Assembly: GCF_023895975.1 (NCBI RefSeq)
Contig: NZ_JALBWM010000007.1
Location: 1 to 64,000, forward strand
Direction of reading: 5' to 3'
Length of the DNA: 64,000 nt
Source of the DNA: Microbulbifer okhotskensis
GTDB taxonomy: Bacteria > Pseudomonadota > Gammaproteobacteria > Pseudomonadales > Cellvibrionaceae
A program made the translations under genes and the position numbers. The notes beneath the pieces are model-generated. The model searched no databases. It saw nothing but the letters and a program-made list of their open reading frames with translations, and had not been told where the DNA came from. Positions 18,435 to 30,679 of the stretch are shown here, piece after piece. Each line of letters starts with the position of its first letter. The first letter of the stretch is position 1.

Positions 18435-19430
18435 ATGGTGGTAAAGCGGTATTGCTCGCTTCTTTTTGCGGGCTTAGTAGTTTTTGGTGGGGTAGCGGCG
18501 CAAGCGCAGACACCCCTCACGGCGGAGAAAAACCGCTTGGCGCGGCTGGAGCAGGCTCTTGAGAACAGGAGTGTGGAACTCGAGGATATCGAGAATGAAT
18601 TGCTCTCCTACGAATATAAACTTGAGCAGGCACAGAAGTCTCTTGATGACCTGAGATTGGAGTATGAGGCGAGTCGACAGGAGTTGGATCAGGCTCGTCG
18701 TGGTTATGAGTCTGATGCCAGTTCCGACGCGGAGCGTCGTCTAACCAAGGCCAAGCATGGTTTCGCCATGGCGGAGAGGGGGGTGGATAGTCGCTCGCGA
18801 CGTCTTGAGTTTATTCAGGCGAATCACAAAGAGCTCCAGCAAAAATTGCGGGAAGAGAAACAGGCGATAGCTGAAACCAAGACAAAAATCTCCGCTCAGC
18901 AAGACAAAATCAGCAATATGGTAGAGACGATGCTGGCTAAGGCTGAAGCTTCTGAAAGAAGAGCGGCCTTAGCAAGAGCTGCCGCATCTGCTGAAAAACC
19001 GAAGCCGCCCAAGATTCGTGCGCAGGTGGTCAAGGAGTCGCCGAAACGAGTCGCCCCAGAGAAACCGAAGCCGGTAGCAACGCGTGACATTGATCCAGAG
19101 TTGCTAGCCTATGTCACGCGTGAACAAGCGCGCCTGAATACGTTGCTGGCCGATGAAGAAAGTAATGAGCGGCAGACTTTCCGCAACTTGGAGTTGAGAC
19201 CGGTAGGTGGCGAGCGTTTGCCGTTTGAATTCCTGGGTAAAAACCAATATCGGGCTATTGCCACGGTGGAGGCGGGCCGCCAGACCTATAAGATTAATAC
19301 TTGGAAATTCCGTCGGACTATCCCTACGGAGGATGATGGTACCCGTTACGTATTTATTTTTGACGCACGACGTCTGTCTCGGCCGAGACTGGTGATGTAT
19401 CCGGAATATGTGCTGGCGGGTTTAAATTAG
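18435..19430 (+). CDS. Exported coiled-coil protein of unknown function
   Basis: 331 residues. A signal peptide (KRYCSLLFAGLVVFGGVAAQAQ) is followed by a long coiled coil from about 30 to 180 with dense E, L, R and Q heptads. A K/P-rich linker (about 185-218) then leads into a globular C-terminal domain ending in RYVFIFDARRLSRPRLVMYP. The layout suggests a periplasmic protein spanning or tethered in the envelope. No family name is offered. A terminator follows at once. Confidence 0.65.
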   Translation: MVVKRYCSLLFAGLVVFGGVAAQAQTPLTAEKNRLARLEQALENRSVELEDIENELLSYEYKLEQAQKSLDDLRLEYEASRQELDQARRGYESDASSDAERRLTKAKHGFAMAERGVDSRSRRLEFIQANHKELQQKLREEKQAIAETKTKISAQQDKISNMVETMLAKAEASERRAALARAAASAEKPKPPKIRAQVVKESPKRVAPEKPKPVATRDIDPELLAYVTREQARLNTLLADEESNERQTFRNLELRPVGGERLPFEFLGKNQYRAIATVEAGRQTYKINTWKFRRTIPTEDDGTRYVFIFDARRLSRPRLVMYPEYVLAGLN

Positions 19431-19460
19431 TCTGCTGCTATTCGGGGATGTACAGAAAAG

Positions 19461-19482
19461 CGAGCCTGAGGCTCGTTTTTTT
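19461..19482 (+). terminator. Rho-independent terminator
   Basis: CGAGCC, loop TGA, GGCTCG (19461-19475), followed by a run of seven T. It lies 30 bases after the coiled-coil gene. Confidence 0.85.
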
Positions 19483-19599
19483 GTTTTCGGTAATCTAGTG
19501 CTGAGGTTTTAACTTTTTCCTGTGGCAATCGTTTAGCAGTTGTACTGCTCAAGCTTGTCCAGAGGCTTCTGAGAATTGAATGGAGAGGGTACTCAGAAC

Positions 19600-20178
19600 T
19601 TACGGCACTTGCAGGCGGGTTTTCTGCAGTTGGGTATAGAGGCTGCTTCCATCAATGACTGGCTCGCTTTGGTACAAAACGATATTGTTCAGGTTTATTT
19701 TGTGATTGAGTTTGATCGGGATAAAGTCTCCGAAACCGTCCTTGTTTCTGGCTAAGGTGATGTGCGGGCGGAAGAGGCGACTTTTTGTTTCTATGCCCAA
19801 TTTTTTTACCAGTGCGCTACATGATTGATTAAGAGCTTTTAGTTGCTCGCTGGCGACTAATTCAGCCGCAATTAAATTGGATTCATTTCCGGGGAATGCA
19901 TCGAGGCTGGATGCCACCTCGAGGGATTCTTTATTGGAGTGGCTAATGGCCGCTAATCCAGTTTTTAGTGCCGGAATTAACTGGTTGGGAGTTTGTCCGA
20001 GAAAACAAAGGGTGATGTGTCGGTTTGTGCGCATCGTCCAGTGTGTACTTGTAGTCCTCTGTACGGATGGCTGGGCCCCCAAGCGATCAACTAGTTTGTC
20101 TAAAAAATCCTGTGCGGCTTGGTCGGGTTGAACCCCAATAAAAAGCCTCGAATAGGGGCTGTCAATTATATTGGCCAT
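19600..20178 (-). CDS. thpR: RNA 2',3'-cyclic phosphodiesterase (2H family)
   Basis: 192 residues from ATG 20178, preceded by GGGAG. The two HxTx motifs of the 2H phosphoesterase superfamily are HITLCFLG and HITLAR. LFIGVQP at the start and the SRLFRPHITL context are those of ThpR/LigT. The enzyme opens 2',3'-cyclic phosphate ends of RNA and can ligate tRNA halves in vitro. A GTG at 20187 overlaps the ribosome binding site and is not used. It is divergent from ibpA, whose candidate promoter begins 18 bases away. Confidence 0.88.
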   Translation of the reverse strand: MANIIDSPYSRLFIGVQPDQAAQDFLDKLVDRLGAQPSVQRTTSTHWTMRTNRHITLCFLGQTPNQLIPALKTGLAAISHSNKESLEVASSLDAFPGNESNLIAAELVASEQLKALNQSCSALVKKLGIETKSRLFRPHITLARNKDGFGDFIPIKLNHKINLNNIVLYQSEPVIDGSSLYTQLQKTRLQVP

Positions 20179-20195
20179 GAATTTCACTCCCTGCC

Positions 20196-20221
20196 CTTGA
20201 TTAATAGACGCTTGCCCATAT
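20196..20221 (+). promoter_or_regulatory. Candidate sigma-32 promoter of ibpA
   Basis: CTTGAT at 20196-20201 (consensus CTTGAA) and GCCCATAT at 20214-20221 (consensus CCCCATNT) are spaced by 12 bases. The predicted start of about 20228 gives a leader of about 95 bases, the right size for a ROSE element. Confidence 0.6.
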
Positions 20222-20227
20222 CTATTT

Positions 20228-20323
20228 TATACAGCAGGCAGCTTCAACGAGAAGTGCCTTCTGATACAGACCTGGTCAACTGACGGGCACAACTTAATAT
20301 TGCTCTGAATTGAGGATATAACA
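20228..20323 (+). promoter_or_regulatory. ROSE-like RNA thermometer in the ibpA leader
   Basis: The leader ends with TTGCT (20300-20304), seven bases, then GAGGA (20312-20316) before the ATG. In ROSE elements a UUGCU-type stretch pairs imperfectly with the AGGA ribosome binding site and melts on heating. This is the diagnostic 3' hairpin. The upstream hairpins were not folded. Confidence 0.6.
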
Positions 20324-20800
20324 ATGCGTAATTTTGATTTTTCTCCACTGTACCGTTCAGCCATTGGTTTTGACCGCATGGCCAATTTGTTGGATGCGAT
20401 GTCTTCCAGTGAGCAAAAACAGCCTTCTTATCCACCCTATGATATAGAGCTGACGGGGGATGACAGTTATCGGATTACTATGGCTGTGGCTGGATTTGAA
20501 CAATCAGAACTCGATATACAGGTCGAGCAGAATCGCTTGCTGATTAATGGCACCAAGCCGGGAAATGACAGTCAAGGGAATTACTTGCACCGAGGAATTG
20601 CGGCAAGAAATTTCGAGCGCCGCTTTCAGCTTGCCGACCATGTAAAAGTAACCGGAGCAAAGCTAGTAAACGGTCTTTTACATGTTGATTTAGTACGTGA
20701 AATACCTGAAGCAATGAAGCCTCGAAAAATAGCAATCAGCGAAGATAATATGCTGCGGCATACTGAAAATGAGGTTAGCACCAACACAGCAGTAGCTTGA
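20324..20800 (+). CDS. ibpA: Small heat shock protein, IbpA/Hsp20 family
   Basis: 158 residues. The N-terminus FDFSPLYRSAIGFDRM is that of IbpA-type proteins. The alpha-crystallin domain spans about 38-130, with PYDIELTGDDSYRITMAVAGF, the RGIAARNFERRFQLAD segment and the A..NGLL.VDL motif. The PRKIAI C-terminal I-X-I anchor is present. It holds unfolded proteins in a refoldable state for DnaK/ClpB. Control by heat is expected from the candidate sigma-32 promoter and ROSE-like leader. Confidence 0.93.
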   Translation: MRNFDFSPLYRSAIGFDRMANLLDAMSSSEQKQPSYPPYDIELTGDDSYRITMAVAGFEQSELDIQVEQNRLLINGTKPGNDSQGNYLHRGIAARNFERRFQLADHVKVTGAKLVNGLLHVDLVREIPEAMKPRKIAISEDNMLRHTENEVSTNTAVA

Positions 20801-20801
20801 T

Positions 20802-21455
20802 TTGTCATTTCAATGCCCTCTGTGCCGCCATGCGGCGGTGCAGTTTTACCATAAGAACAAGTACCGCAGCTATCACCAATGTGATCGCTGTGCGCTAGTA
20901 TTTGTGCCTTCAGAATTTCATTTGACGGCTGAGGAAGAGCGGGCCTATTACGATCTCCACGAAAATTCGATAGAGGATGATGGCTATAGGCGATTCCTTA
21001 GTCGCTGTGCTCTGCCCCTTTTGAATGAGCTAAAAGGCGTGCAGGAAGGGTTAGACTTTGGCTGTGGACCTGCACCGTTACTTGCTAGGATTCTTGCTGA
21101 GAGTGGACATAAGTTGGCGTTATATGACCACTATTATTTCCCCGCCAAAGAGACGCTTGATAAAGATTATGATTTTATTGTAGCGACAGAAGTGATCGAA
21201 CATCTGTCCAGGCCCGGCCTTGAGTTGGAGTCTTTGTGGCGGAGGCTGCGCGTCGGAGGTGTCATGGCGTTAATGACAAAGCTGGTAATTTCTGTTGAAC
21301 GCTTTGCCTGCTGGCACTATATACGGGATCCGACGCACATCTGCTTTTTTAGTGTTGAAACATTTCACTGGTTGGCCCAGTCACTGGGGGCTGAGCTTTA
21401 TTTTGCCCAGGATGATGTTATTTTTCTGCGCAAATTATGTGTTCACCCGGAATAA
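20802..21455 (+). CDS. Class I SAM methyltransferase with N-terminal zinc ribbon
   Basis: 217 residues starting at TTG 20802, right after the ibpA stop. CPLC and CDRC (residues 5-28) form a zinc ribbon like that of many small-molecule or lipid methyltransferases. The SAM loop is LDFGCGPAPLL, and motif II is DFIVATEVIEHLSRP. The rest is the Rossmann C-terminal half. The substrate is unknown. It probably reads through from ibpA. The 3' end overlaps the AraC-type gene by 21 bases on the opposite strand. Confidence 0.8.
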   Translation: MSFQCPLCRHAAVQFYHKNKYRSYHQCDRCALVFVPSEFHLTAEEERAYYDLHENSIEDDGYRRFLSRCALPLLNELKGVQEGLDFGCGPAPLLARILAESGHKLALYDHYYFPAKETLDKDYDFIVATEVIEHLSRPGLELESLWRRLRVGGVMALMTKLVISVERFACWHYIRDPTHICFFSVETFHWLAQSLGAELYFAQDDVIFLRKLCVHPE

Positions 21456-22421
21456 TTTTGCTCTCACCGTGGTGCGATACTCACTGGGAGTGGTTGACAG
21501 GAATTTTTTAAATAGCGCAGTGAAGTGCCCCATATCCTGATAGCCAACCTTCTCTGCGATTTCGTTTACGGATAGATTGCTGGATTGTAGTAGTTCACGC
21601 GCCATGTCGACTCTGACATTTTGCAGGTATTGTAAGGGGGTCTGCCCGGTGGCGAGTTTGAAGCGACGATTAAATGAGCGCACGCTCATTTCAAACAAAT
21701 GTGCGACTTCACTCAGGCGTACTTCGGTATAGCAATGCTCTTTGAGCCAAGCTTGAGCTTGAACAATATCTTCGTCGGGATGTAGCTGCACCGACCCTTC
21801 AGAGTATGCAATCTCATCAAAGGGGCGGCGAATTTCATGGGAGAAATTACGCTCAACGTGGCTTGCAATAGCCGGTCCGTATAGCTGCCGAATCATATGC
21901 ACGGTGACATCGGCGAGAGCATTTACGCTGGCTGCGCAAAATAGCTTATCGGCTTGGGTGATGAAATATTGGCGCTTGAGTTGAACCTCAGGGTAATCGC
22001 TGCTGAATTGATCAAAGTAATGCCAGTGTGTTGTGGCCGGTTTGCCGTTAAGAAGCCCGGCTTCCGCGAGGAAACAAACGCCAGTGCCGACGGCACTGAT
22101 GGCCGATCCTTTTTTTGCCTGTTGACGCAACCATTCAAGTAATTTACCGCTTCGTTTAAGCGTGGGGCGAGGGTTGCGCCACATCGCCGGGATGTAAATG
22201 AGATCGCAGTCCGATGCTTCACTCAGGGCTGCGTCAGGTTGAAGGGTGAATCCGCAGCTGGTTTTAACGGGTGACCCATCCAGACTCACAGTCATTAATT
22301 TCAGGGTGCCATTAATGCCCTCGACTCGGGCGCGGCTTTCTGCACCTCGGAGCATCTCAAGTGGAAGTACAGTGCCGGTTGCCAGCATCTGATCGATAAG
22401 AAGAAAGGTTACTGTTCGCAT
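21435..22421 (-). CDS. GlxA/FtrA-type AraC-family transcriptional regulator
   Basis: 328 residues from the second Met (22421). Residues 1-185 form a DJ-1/PfpI-like sensor (VTFLLIDQML, CDLIYIPAM, SAVGTGVCFLAEAGLLNGKPATTHW). The last 110 residues form two AraC helix-turn-helix motifs (MSVRSFNRRFKLATGQTPLQYLQ and VNEIAEKVGYQDMGHFTALFKK). The longer start at 22463 adds 14 atypical residues. It is divergent from the FabY-like gene, which could be a target, although that is inference. Confidence 0.85.
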   Translation of the reverse strand: MRTVTFLLIDQMLATGTVLPLEMLRGAESRARVEGINGTLKLMTVSLDGSPVKTSCGFTLQPDAALSEASDCDLIYIPAMWRNPRPTLKRSGKLLEWLRQQAKKGSAISAVGTGVCFLAEAGLLNGKPATTHWHYFDQFSSDYPEVQLKRQYFITQADKLFCAASVNALADVTVHMIRQLYGPAIASHVERNFSHEIRRPFDEIAYSEGSVQLHPDEDIVQAQAWLKEHCYTEVRLSEVAHLFEMSVRSFNRRFKLATGQTPLQYLQNVRVDMARELLQSSNLSVNEIAEKVGYQDMGHFTALFKKFLSTTPSEYRTTVRAKLFRVNT

Positions 22422-22561
22422 TACACATCTATGCGCATTTGCGCTATTGGCCAAAACACTCAATTTTGCTGGCCAGTATGCCCATAACTGAACGGAATCA
22501 CCACCCCCTACACTCCCTATCTCTTATTTTTGTAGTGTTAAGTACTTGGCTGGAGGTCAGG

Positions 22562-24418
22562 ATGCAGCGCCTTCCCGTAATCACCGCTTTCGGTGGATTC
22601 AATCCTGCTGGACGAAGCTCTTTCCATCGGGGTTATTCTCGCCTCGTCTTGGACAAATTGGGCAAAAAGGAGCGCGATAACACACTCTCTGATCTGGCAG
22701 CTCTAATGGGGTTGCGTGCGGGCAGTGAGGCCACCGGCCCTTTGGATCGGCAATTGCAGCAAAAGGTGCTCGATGGAACTTTGGTTCGGGAGCTCGAGGG
22801 CCGGTACTACGATTACCGCAAGTGCCATTTTCACCAAGCTGCCCACCTGGCCAGCTCCGGGGGCCTGACATTTGAAATATCCACCCGACAGCTTCCACAG
22901 CCGGTGCCGGCAGATTGGCAACTGGAACCTATTCCTGGGGGGAAGGTTCGGGTAACTGCGTGCAGTTTGTCGGTAATGATGGACAGTTTCAGAGAAATTT
23001 CTGTGGCTGCTGCTGGCCAGCTGCCAACAGGGTTTGAGCCTGGCGAGCAATATAACTCACGCTTTCACCCCAGGGGTCTGCAACTGGCCCTGCTCGGTGC
23101 ATCTGATGCTGTGCAGTCTTTGGGGGTTGATTGGGAGGCCGTGATAAGTGCAGCAGGCCCGGGAGCGATCTCTGTGTATGCGGCCTCCGCAATGAGTCAG
23201 CTGGATTCATATGGTAATGGCGGGCTGATGCAGTCCCGCTTGCGTGGGGGGCGGGTCACATCCAAGCAGCTGGCCCTGGGTCTAAACAGTATGCCAGCGG
23301 ACTTTGTCAATGCGTACGTATTGGGCAATGTGGGTTCCACTGGGGCTGTTACGGGTGCTTGTGCCACGTTTTTATACAACCTGCGCGCAGGGGTAGATGA
23401 TATCCGCTCCGGTCGTGCCCGGGTGGCGGTGGTTGGCGCATCGGAGGCGCCCTTGGTGCCGGAGATTGTGGATGGCTATTCGACAATGGGCGCCCTTGCC
23501 AGCACCGAGAATCTGCGCAAACTTTTCCCTGGGGAGGTCGATTATCGGCGTACCAGCAGGCCTTTTGGGGAGAACTGTGGTTTCACTCTGGGCGAAGGTA
23601 CCCAGTGGGTGATTCTGATGGATGATGCTTTGGCACTTGAGCTTGGGGCTACGGTTTATGGTTCTGTAGCTGGTGTGTTCACTAATGCCGATGGCACCAA
23701 AAAGTCAATTTCTGCACCGGGCCCTGGTAATTATTTAACGATGGGTAGCGCGATGGCGGAGGCTCGGGCGATTGTTGGTGAAAAAAGTTTACGGCGCCGC
23801 AGTTTTGTCCAGGCGCATGGATCTAGTACTCCGCAAAACAGGGTGACCGAGTCCGCAATTCTCGATCGCTTAGCCGGCGCTTTTGGGATAGAACGTTGGC
23901 CCATTTGTGCGGTCAAGGCCTATTTGGGCCATACCGTGGCTTCCGCGAGTGGGGACCAATTAGTGACGGCACTGGGAGTCTTTGCGCGAGGCGTACTTCC
24001 GGGAATCACGACTGTTGATCGTATTGCCGATGATGTGCATCGCGATCATTTGGATATTTCCCTTGAGCATGTTGAGCGGGATTCGCACTCGCTCGATCTT
24101 GCTTTCTTGAACTCCAAGGGGTTTGGGGGCAATAACGCTACGGCAACGATTCTGTCGCCGAAAATTACCGAAGCGATGATGGAAAAACGCCATGGTAAGC
24201 GAGCGATAAGCTGTTGTAAGGCGCTGAATGAAGCTGTTGCAGAAAAGGCTGGAAAATATGATGCCAAAGCGTCTCGCGGTGAATTGGATGCAATTTATCG
24301 GTTCGGTGAAGGGTTGATTGATGAGGGTGAAATTAAGGTGACACAGGAAGAGGTGCGCCTGCCTGGCTTACCCCCAGTAAAGCTTCCAAATAGCAATCCA
24401 TTCGAAGATATGGTGTGA
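22562..24418 (+). CDS. fabY: Beta-ketoacyl-ACP synthase, FabY-like
   Basis: 618 residues from ATG 22562, with GGAGGT at 22552-22557. It is longer than FabB/FabF and resembles FabY of Pseudomonas, which starts fatty acid synthesis with acetyl-CoA and malonyl-ACP in place of FabH. The thiolase-fold catalytic residues are C267 in VTGACATF, H419 in QAHGSSTPQN and H457 in YLGHTVASASGD. The GFGGNNA glycine loop lies near the C-terminus. Soluble cytosolic enzyme. A long N-terminal section (about 1-170) precedes the usual KAS core. Confidence 0.82.
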   Translation: MQRLPVITAFGGFNPAGRSSFHRGYSRLVLDKLGKKERDNTLSDLAALMGLRAGSEATGPLDRQLQQKVLDGTLVRELEGRYYDYRKCHFHQAAHLASSGGLTFEISTRQLPQPVPADWQLEPIPGGKVRVTACSLSVMMDSFREISVAAAGQLPTGFEPGEQYNSRFHPRGLQLALLGASDAVQSLGVDWEAVISAAGPGAISVYAASAMSQLDSYGNGGLMQSRLRGGRVTSKQLALGLNSMPADFVNAYVLGNVGSTGAVTGACATFLYNLRAGVDDIRSGRARVAVVGASEAPLVPEIVDGYSTMGALASTENLRKLFPGEVDYRRTSRPFGENCGFTLGEGTQWVILMDDALALELGATVYGSVAGVFTNADGTKKSISAPGPGNYLTMGSAMAEARAIVGEKSLRRRSFVQAHGSSTPQNRVTESAILDRLAGAFGIERWPICAVKAYLGHTVASASGDQLVTALGVFARGVLPGITTVDRIADDVHRDHLDISLEHVERDSHSLDLAFLNSKGFGGNNATATILSPKITEAMMEKRHGKRAISCCKALNEAVAEKAGKYDAKASRGELDAIYRFGEGLIDEGEIKVTQEEVRLPGLPPVKLPNSNPFEDMV

Positions 24419-24505
24419 TTATAATTCGGTTAATACTTGGGGGCTGACAGTAGTCGATATTGTTTTGCCGTCAGGAACATTGCAGAGCAGGAGCGATGGG
24501 AAAAC

Positions 24506-25105
24506 ATGGATGATCCCGAAGGAGATGTCGGTGTCCGTCTAAAGGTGGTGCGGCAGTTATACGGCATATCGCAGCGAGAGTTAGCCAGGCGCGCCGGCGT
24601 AACAAATGCGACGATTTCTTTTATTGAGCAGGGTCGGGTCAGTCCGTCGGTAAGTTCGCTCAGTAAGATCCTGGGTGCGGTGTCCATGTCATTACCTGAT
24701 TTTTTTTCTTTGGAGTTGTCCGAGCCAAAACAGATCTTTTTCCGTGGGGGTGATATGCCAGACATCGGACGCGGGCGGATCTCTTGCCGGCTGTTTGGCG
24801 ATTTAGAACGGCGGTCGGAGATGTCACTCCTTTGGAAAGTGTTTCCGGTTGGGCAAAACTCCAGCTTTTCGTTAGAGGCCGCACAAGGTGAGGTGGGCGG
24901 AGTGGTTGTTGCCGGTAATTTGGAGGTGACAATTGGCTCGGATGTCGCTCTATTGAATACTGGCGATGGCTATTACTTTAATGCTCGGCGCCCTCACCGG
25001 TTCCGCAATACTGGCAATCGCGACTGTGTTGTTGTCAGTGCGATCACTCCGGCATATAAACAGCCCGGTACGGATGACTCCCCTGCGGAAGAGGATAAAA
25101 GGTGA
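24506..25105 (+). CDS. XRE-family regulator with C-terminal cupin (PuuR-like)
   Basis: 199 residues from ATG 24506. An N-terminal helix-turn-helix (RLKVVRQLYGISQRELARRAGVTNATISFIEQG) is followed by a cupin domain (about 100-185) with GEVGGVVVAGNLEVTIG, TGDGYYFNARRPHRFRN and VVVSAITP. This architecture is typical of regulators such as PuuR that sense small polar metabolites. The ligand is unknown. It lies between fabY and fadBA in the same orientation. Confidence 0.85.
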   Translation: MDDPEGDVGVRLKVVRQLYGISQRELARRAGVTNATISFIEQGRVSPSVSSLSKILGAVSMSLPDFFSLELSEPKQIFFRGGDMPDIGRGRISCRLFGDLERRSEMSLLWKVFPVGQNSSFSLEAAQGEVGGVVVAGNLEVTIGSDVALLNTGDGYYFNARRPHRFRNTGNRDCVVVSAITPAYKQPGTDDSPAEEDKR

Positions 25106-25237
25106 TTCACGCCATATGGCTGATAAGTCAATGTAAACCGAGATAGACTAACCTCCCTTTAACCTCTACCTATTCACCAGGCCGGTGAATTCCTGTACTT
25201 TGGCACCCCTGGTGCCACTCCATTTGTAAGAAATAGT

Positions 25238-25268
25238 ATTCAAACAATCGTTTGAATCTGGCTATACT
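25238..25268 (+). promoter_or_regulatory. fadBA promoter with PsrA-type operator
   Basis: ATTCAAAC-AATC-GTTTGAAT (25238-25257) is an 8-bp perfect inverted repeat. Its core CAAAC(N4)GTTTG matches the published PsrA consensus (G/C)AAAC(N2-4)GTTT(G/C). TATACT at 25263-25268 is a good -10 with TTCAAA (25239-25244) as a possible -35, so the operator covers the polymerase site. PsrA represses fadBA in Pseudomonas until acyl-CoA binds. Confidence 0.7.
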
Positions 25269-25382
25269 ACGGCTGACCATATTGGGCCCAAGTGTCACCG
25301 CACCCTGCGGGGCGGCCTATGGTTGCACAAAAATTCCGACCCCGGGTCCAGGATTGGGGCCCAGAATAAAAGAGGTCAATCA

Positions 25383-28726
<3,344 letters not shown>

Positions 28727-28750
28727 ATTTTTTATTTTTGCCCCCCGAAA

Positions 28751-28777
28751 AGGGCGCCTTCGCGGCGCCTTTTTTTA
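28751..28777 (+). terminator. Rho-independent terminator of fadBA
   Basis: GGCGCC (28753-28758), loop TTCGC, GGCGCC (28764-28769), followed by eight T. It lies 25 bases after fadA. Confidence 0.88.
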
Positions 28778-28913
28778 TTTTGTGAGGAATGTGCCCAGTA
28801 AAGTATTGAAGCCCTCAAAATGCTGTGGCACAATCTGCACCCCTTGTCGCGATGGACTCTTTAAAGGGTGCGAAAGCGCTTAAATATCAAAGAGTTAGCG
28901 ATAGGGCCGGTTT

Positions 28914-28998
<85 letters not shown>

Positions 28999-29188
28999 AA
29001 TCAAAAAACTCAGGAGTCCGCATGGCTTGCCCTGAAGGGGTAAGTGCGGGCTTCTTGTATTTGGCATGAGCCCGCAGTCACTTAGAGCTGATGCGGCGCT
29101 GCCAAACGAGGCTGCCGGCCGAGTCCCGGCGCCCGGTATTCGTTGGCGCTGCGGCGCGATAAAAAGAGATAGTCTCACGAGGATAAAC

Positions 29189-30502
29189 ATGCAGGTTTCC
29201 ATCGAAACTACTTCCGGTCTGGAGCGTCGTTTAACAGTTAATTTACCGGCGGAAATCGTCGATAAAGAAGTGGATAAGCGCCTTCAGCAGGCTGCTAAGA
29301 CTGTCCGCGTCAACGGCTTCCGTAAAGGTAAGGTGCCCATGAAAGTTGTTCGCCAGCGCTTTGGTGCCGGTGTTCGTCAGGAAGTGTTGGGTGAGGTTAT
29401 GAGCCGATCTTTCTATGAGGCGGTTCAGAAAGAACAAGTAAAACCTGCTGGCCAGCCGAGCATTGAGGCCAAGCAAGCTGGAGCTGGTGAGAACCTCGAG
29501 TATATCGCTACCTTCGAAGTTTATCCTGAAGTTGAGCTCGCCGATCTAGCCGAAGTTGCGGTAGAGCGCCCGGTTGCAGAAGTTACTGATGCTGACGTCA
29601 AAAACATGATCGACGTTCTGCGTAAGCAGCAGTCATCCTGGAAAGAGACCAAGCGCAAAGCGCAAAAGGGTGACCGTGTTGTTATCGACTTCTTGGGCCG
29701 TAAAGATGGCGAGGAGTTTGAGGGCGGCAAAGCTGAAGGGCACCAGTTGGTACTCGATTCCGGCCAGATGATCCCCGGTTTTGAAGATGGCATCCTGGGC
29801 ATGAAGCCCGGCGAAGAAAAAGATTTGGACCTGACCTTCCCTGAAGATTATCAGGCTGAGGAGCTTCGCGGCGCTGCGGTTACTTTTAATATTAAGGTGA
29901 TCTCTTCAGAGAAGCCTGAACTGCCCGAGCTGAACGAAGAGTTCTTTAAGGCTTACGGTGTTCAGGAAGGTGGTGAAGAGACGTTCCACGAAGAAGTTCG
30001 TAACAACATGCAGCGCGAACTGAAAAATGCTGCCCTGAACAAGGTCAAGACTCAGATCATGGACCAGTTGTTCGAAAAGCACCCGGTAGAGTTGCCTTCA
30101 GCGCTGGTTGCCAGTGAAGTGACCACCCTGCGCGGCCAAATGGTTCAGCAGTTCGGTGGACAAATTAAGGCCGAAGACGCAGAGCGTATGCTCCCTGATA
30201 CCATGTTTGAAGAGCAGGCTAAGCGCCGTGTTGTTCTTGGGCTGGTCGTGGGTGAAATCGTCAAGCAGAATGAAATTTCTGTCGATGCCGACCGGGTCAA
30301 AGTAAAAGTTGAAGAGCTGGCTTCAACTTACCAGCAGCCGCAGGAAGTTGTTGATTATTACTACAGCAATCGCGAATTACTGTCTGGTGTTGAGTCTGTT
30401 GTGCTTGAAGATCAGGTTGTGGATCACGTTCTCAGTGCTGCCAAGCTTTCAGAAGTTGAAAGCAGCTACGATGAAGTGATTAAGCCGCAAAAACAAAGCT
30501 GA
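29189..30502 (+). CDS. tig: Trigger factor, ribosome-associated chaperone
   Basis: 437 residues from ATG 29189 (MQVSIETTSGLERRLTV). The ribosome-binding signature is GFRKGKVPMKVV near residue 45. The FKBP-type isomerase domain spans about 150-240 (GDRVVIDFLGRKDGEEFEGG, GQMIPGFEDGILGMKPGEEK), and the rest is the helical cradle. A longer in-frame start at 29066 lies just after the tRNA and is rejected. First gene of the clpP-clpX-lon block. Confidence 0.97.
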   Translation: MQVSIETTSGLERRLTVNLPAEIVDKEVDKRLQQAAKTVRVNGFRKGKVPMKVVRQRFGAGVRQEVLGEVMSRSFYEAVQKEQVKPAGQPSIEAKQAGAGENLEYIATFEVYPEVELADLAEVAVERPVAEVTDADVKNMIDVLRKQQSSWKETKRKAQKGDRVVIDFLGRKDGEEFEGGKAEGHQLVLDSGQMIPGFEDGILGMKPGEEKDLDLTFPEDYQAEELRGAAVTFNIKVISSEKPELPELNEEFFKAYGVQEGGEETFHEEVRNNMQRELKNAALNKVKTQIMDQLFEKHPVELPSALVASEVTTLRGQMVQQFGGQIKAEDAERMLPDTMFEEQAKRRVVLGLVVGEIVKQNEISVDADRVKVKVEELASTYQQPQEVVDYYYSNRELLSGVESVVLEDQVVDHVLSAAKLSEVESSYDEVIKPQKQS

Positions 30503-30679
30503 TTTCCTCGCTTCTATCAGGTGTAGAGGCGTGCTCGCTCAGTTGGGCACCTCTACATCTCCTTCCTTTTTACCGGCTGGCTTTCTCCTGTCTGACCGGT
30601 TAAGCTCTGAAAACCAAATTTCAGCATAGGCATTTGATGTCTGTTCGCTGGCCTGCCGAATACGCCACAAAAGGAAGCA

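Noticed and set aside
22439..22561. Longer start for the FabY-like protein
   Set aside because: The extra 41 residues overlap the divergent regulator's start, and a good ribosome binding site marks ATG 22562.
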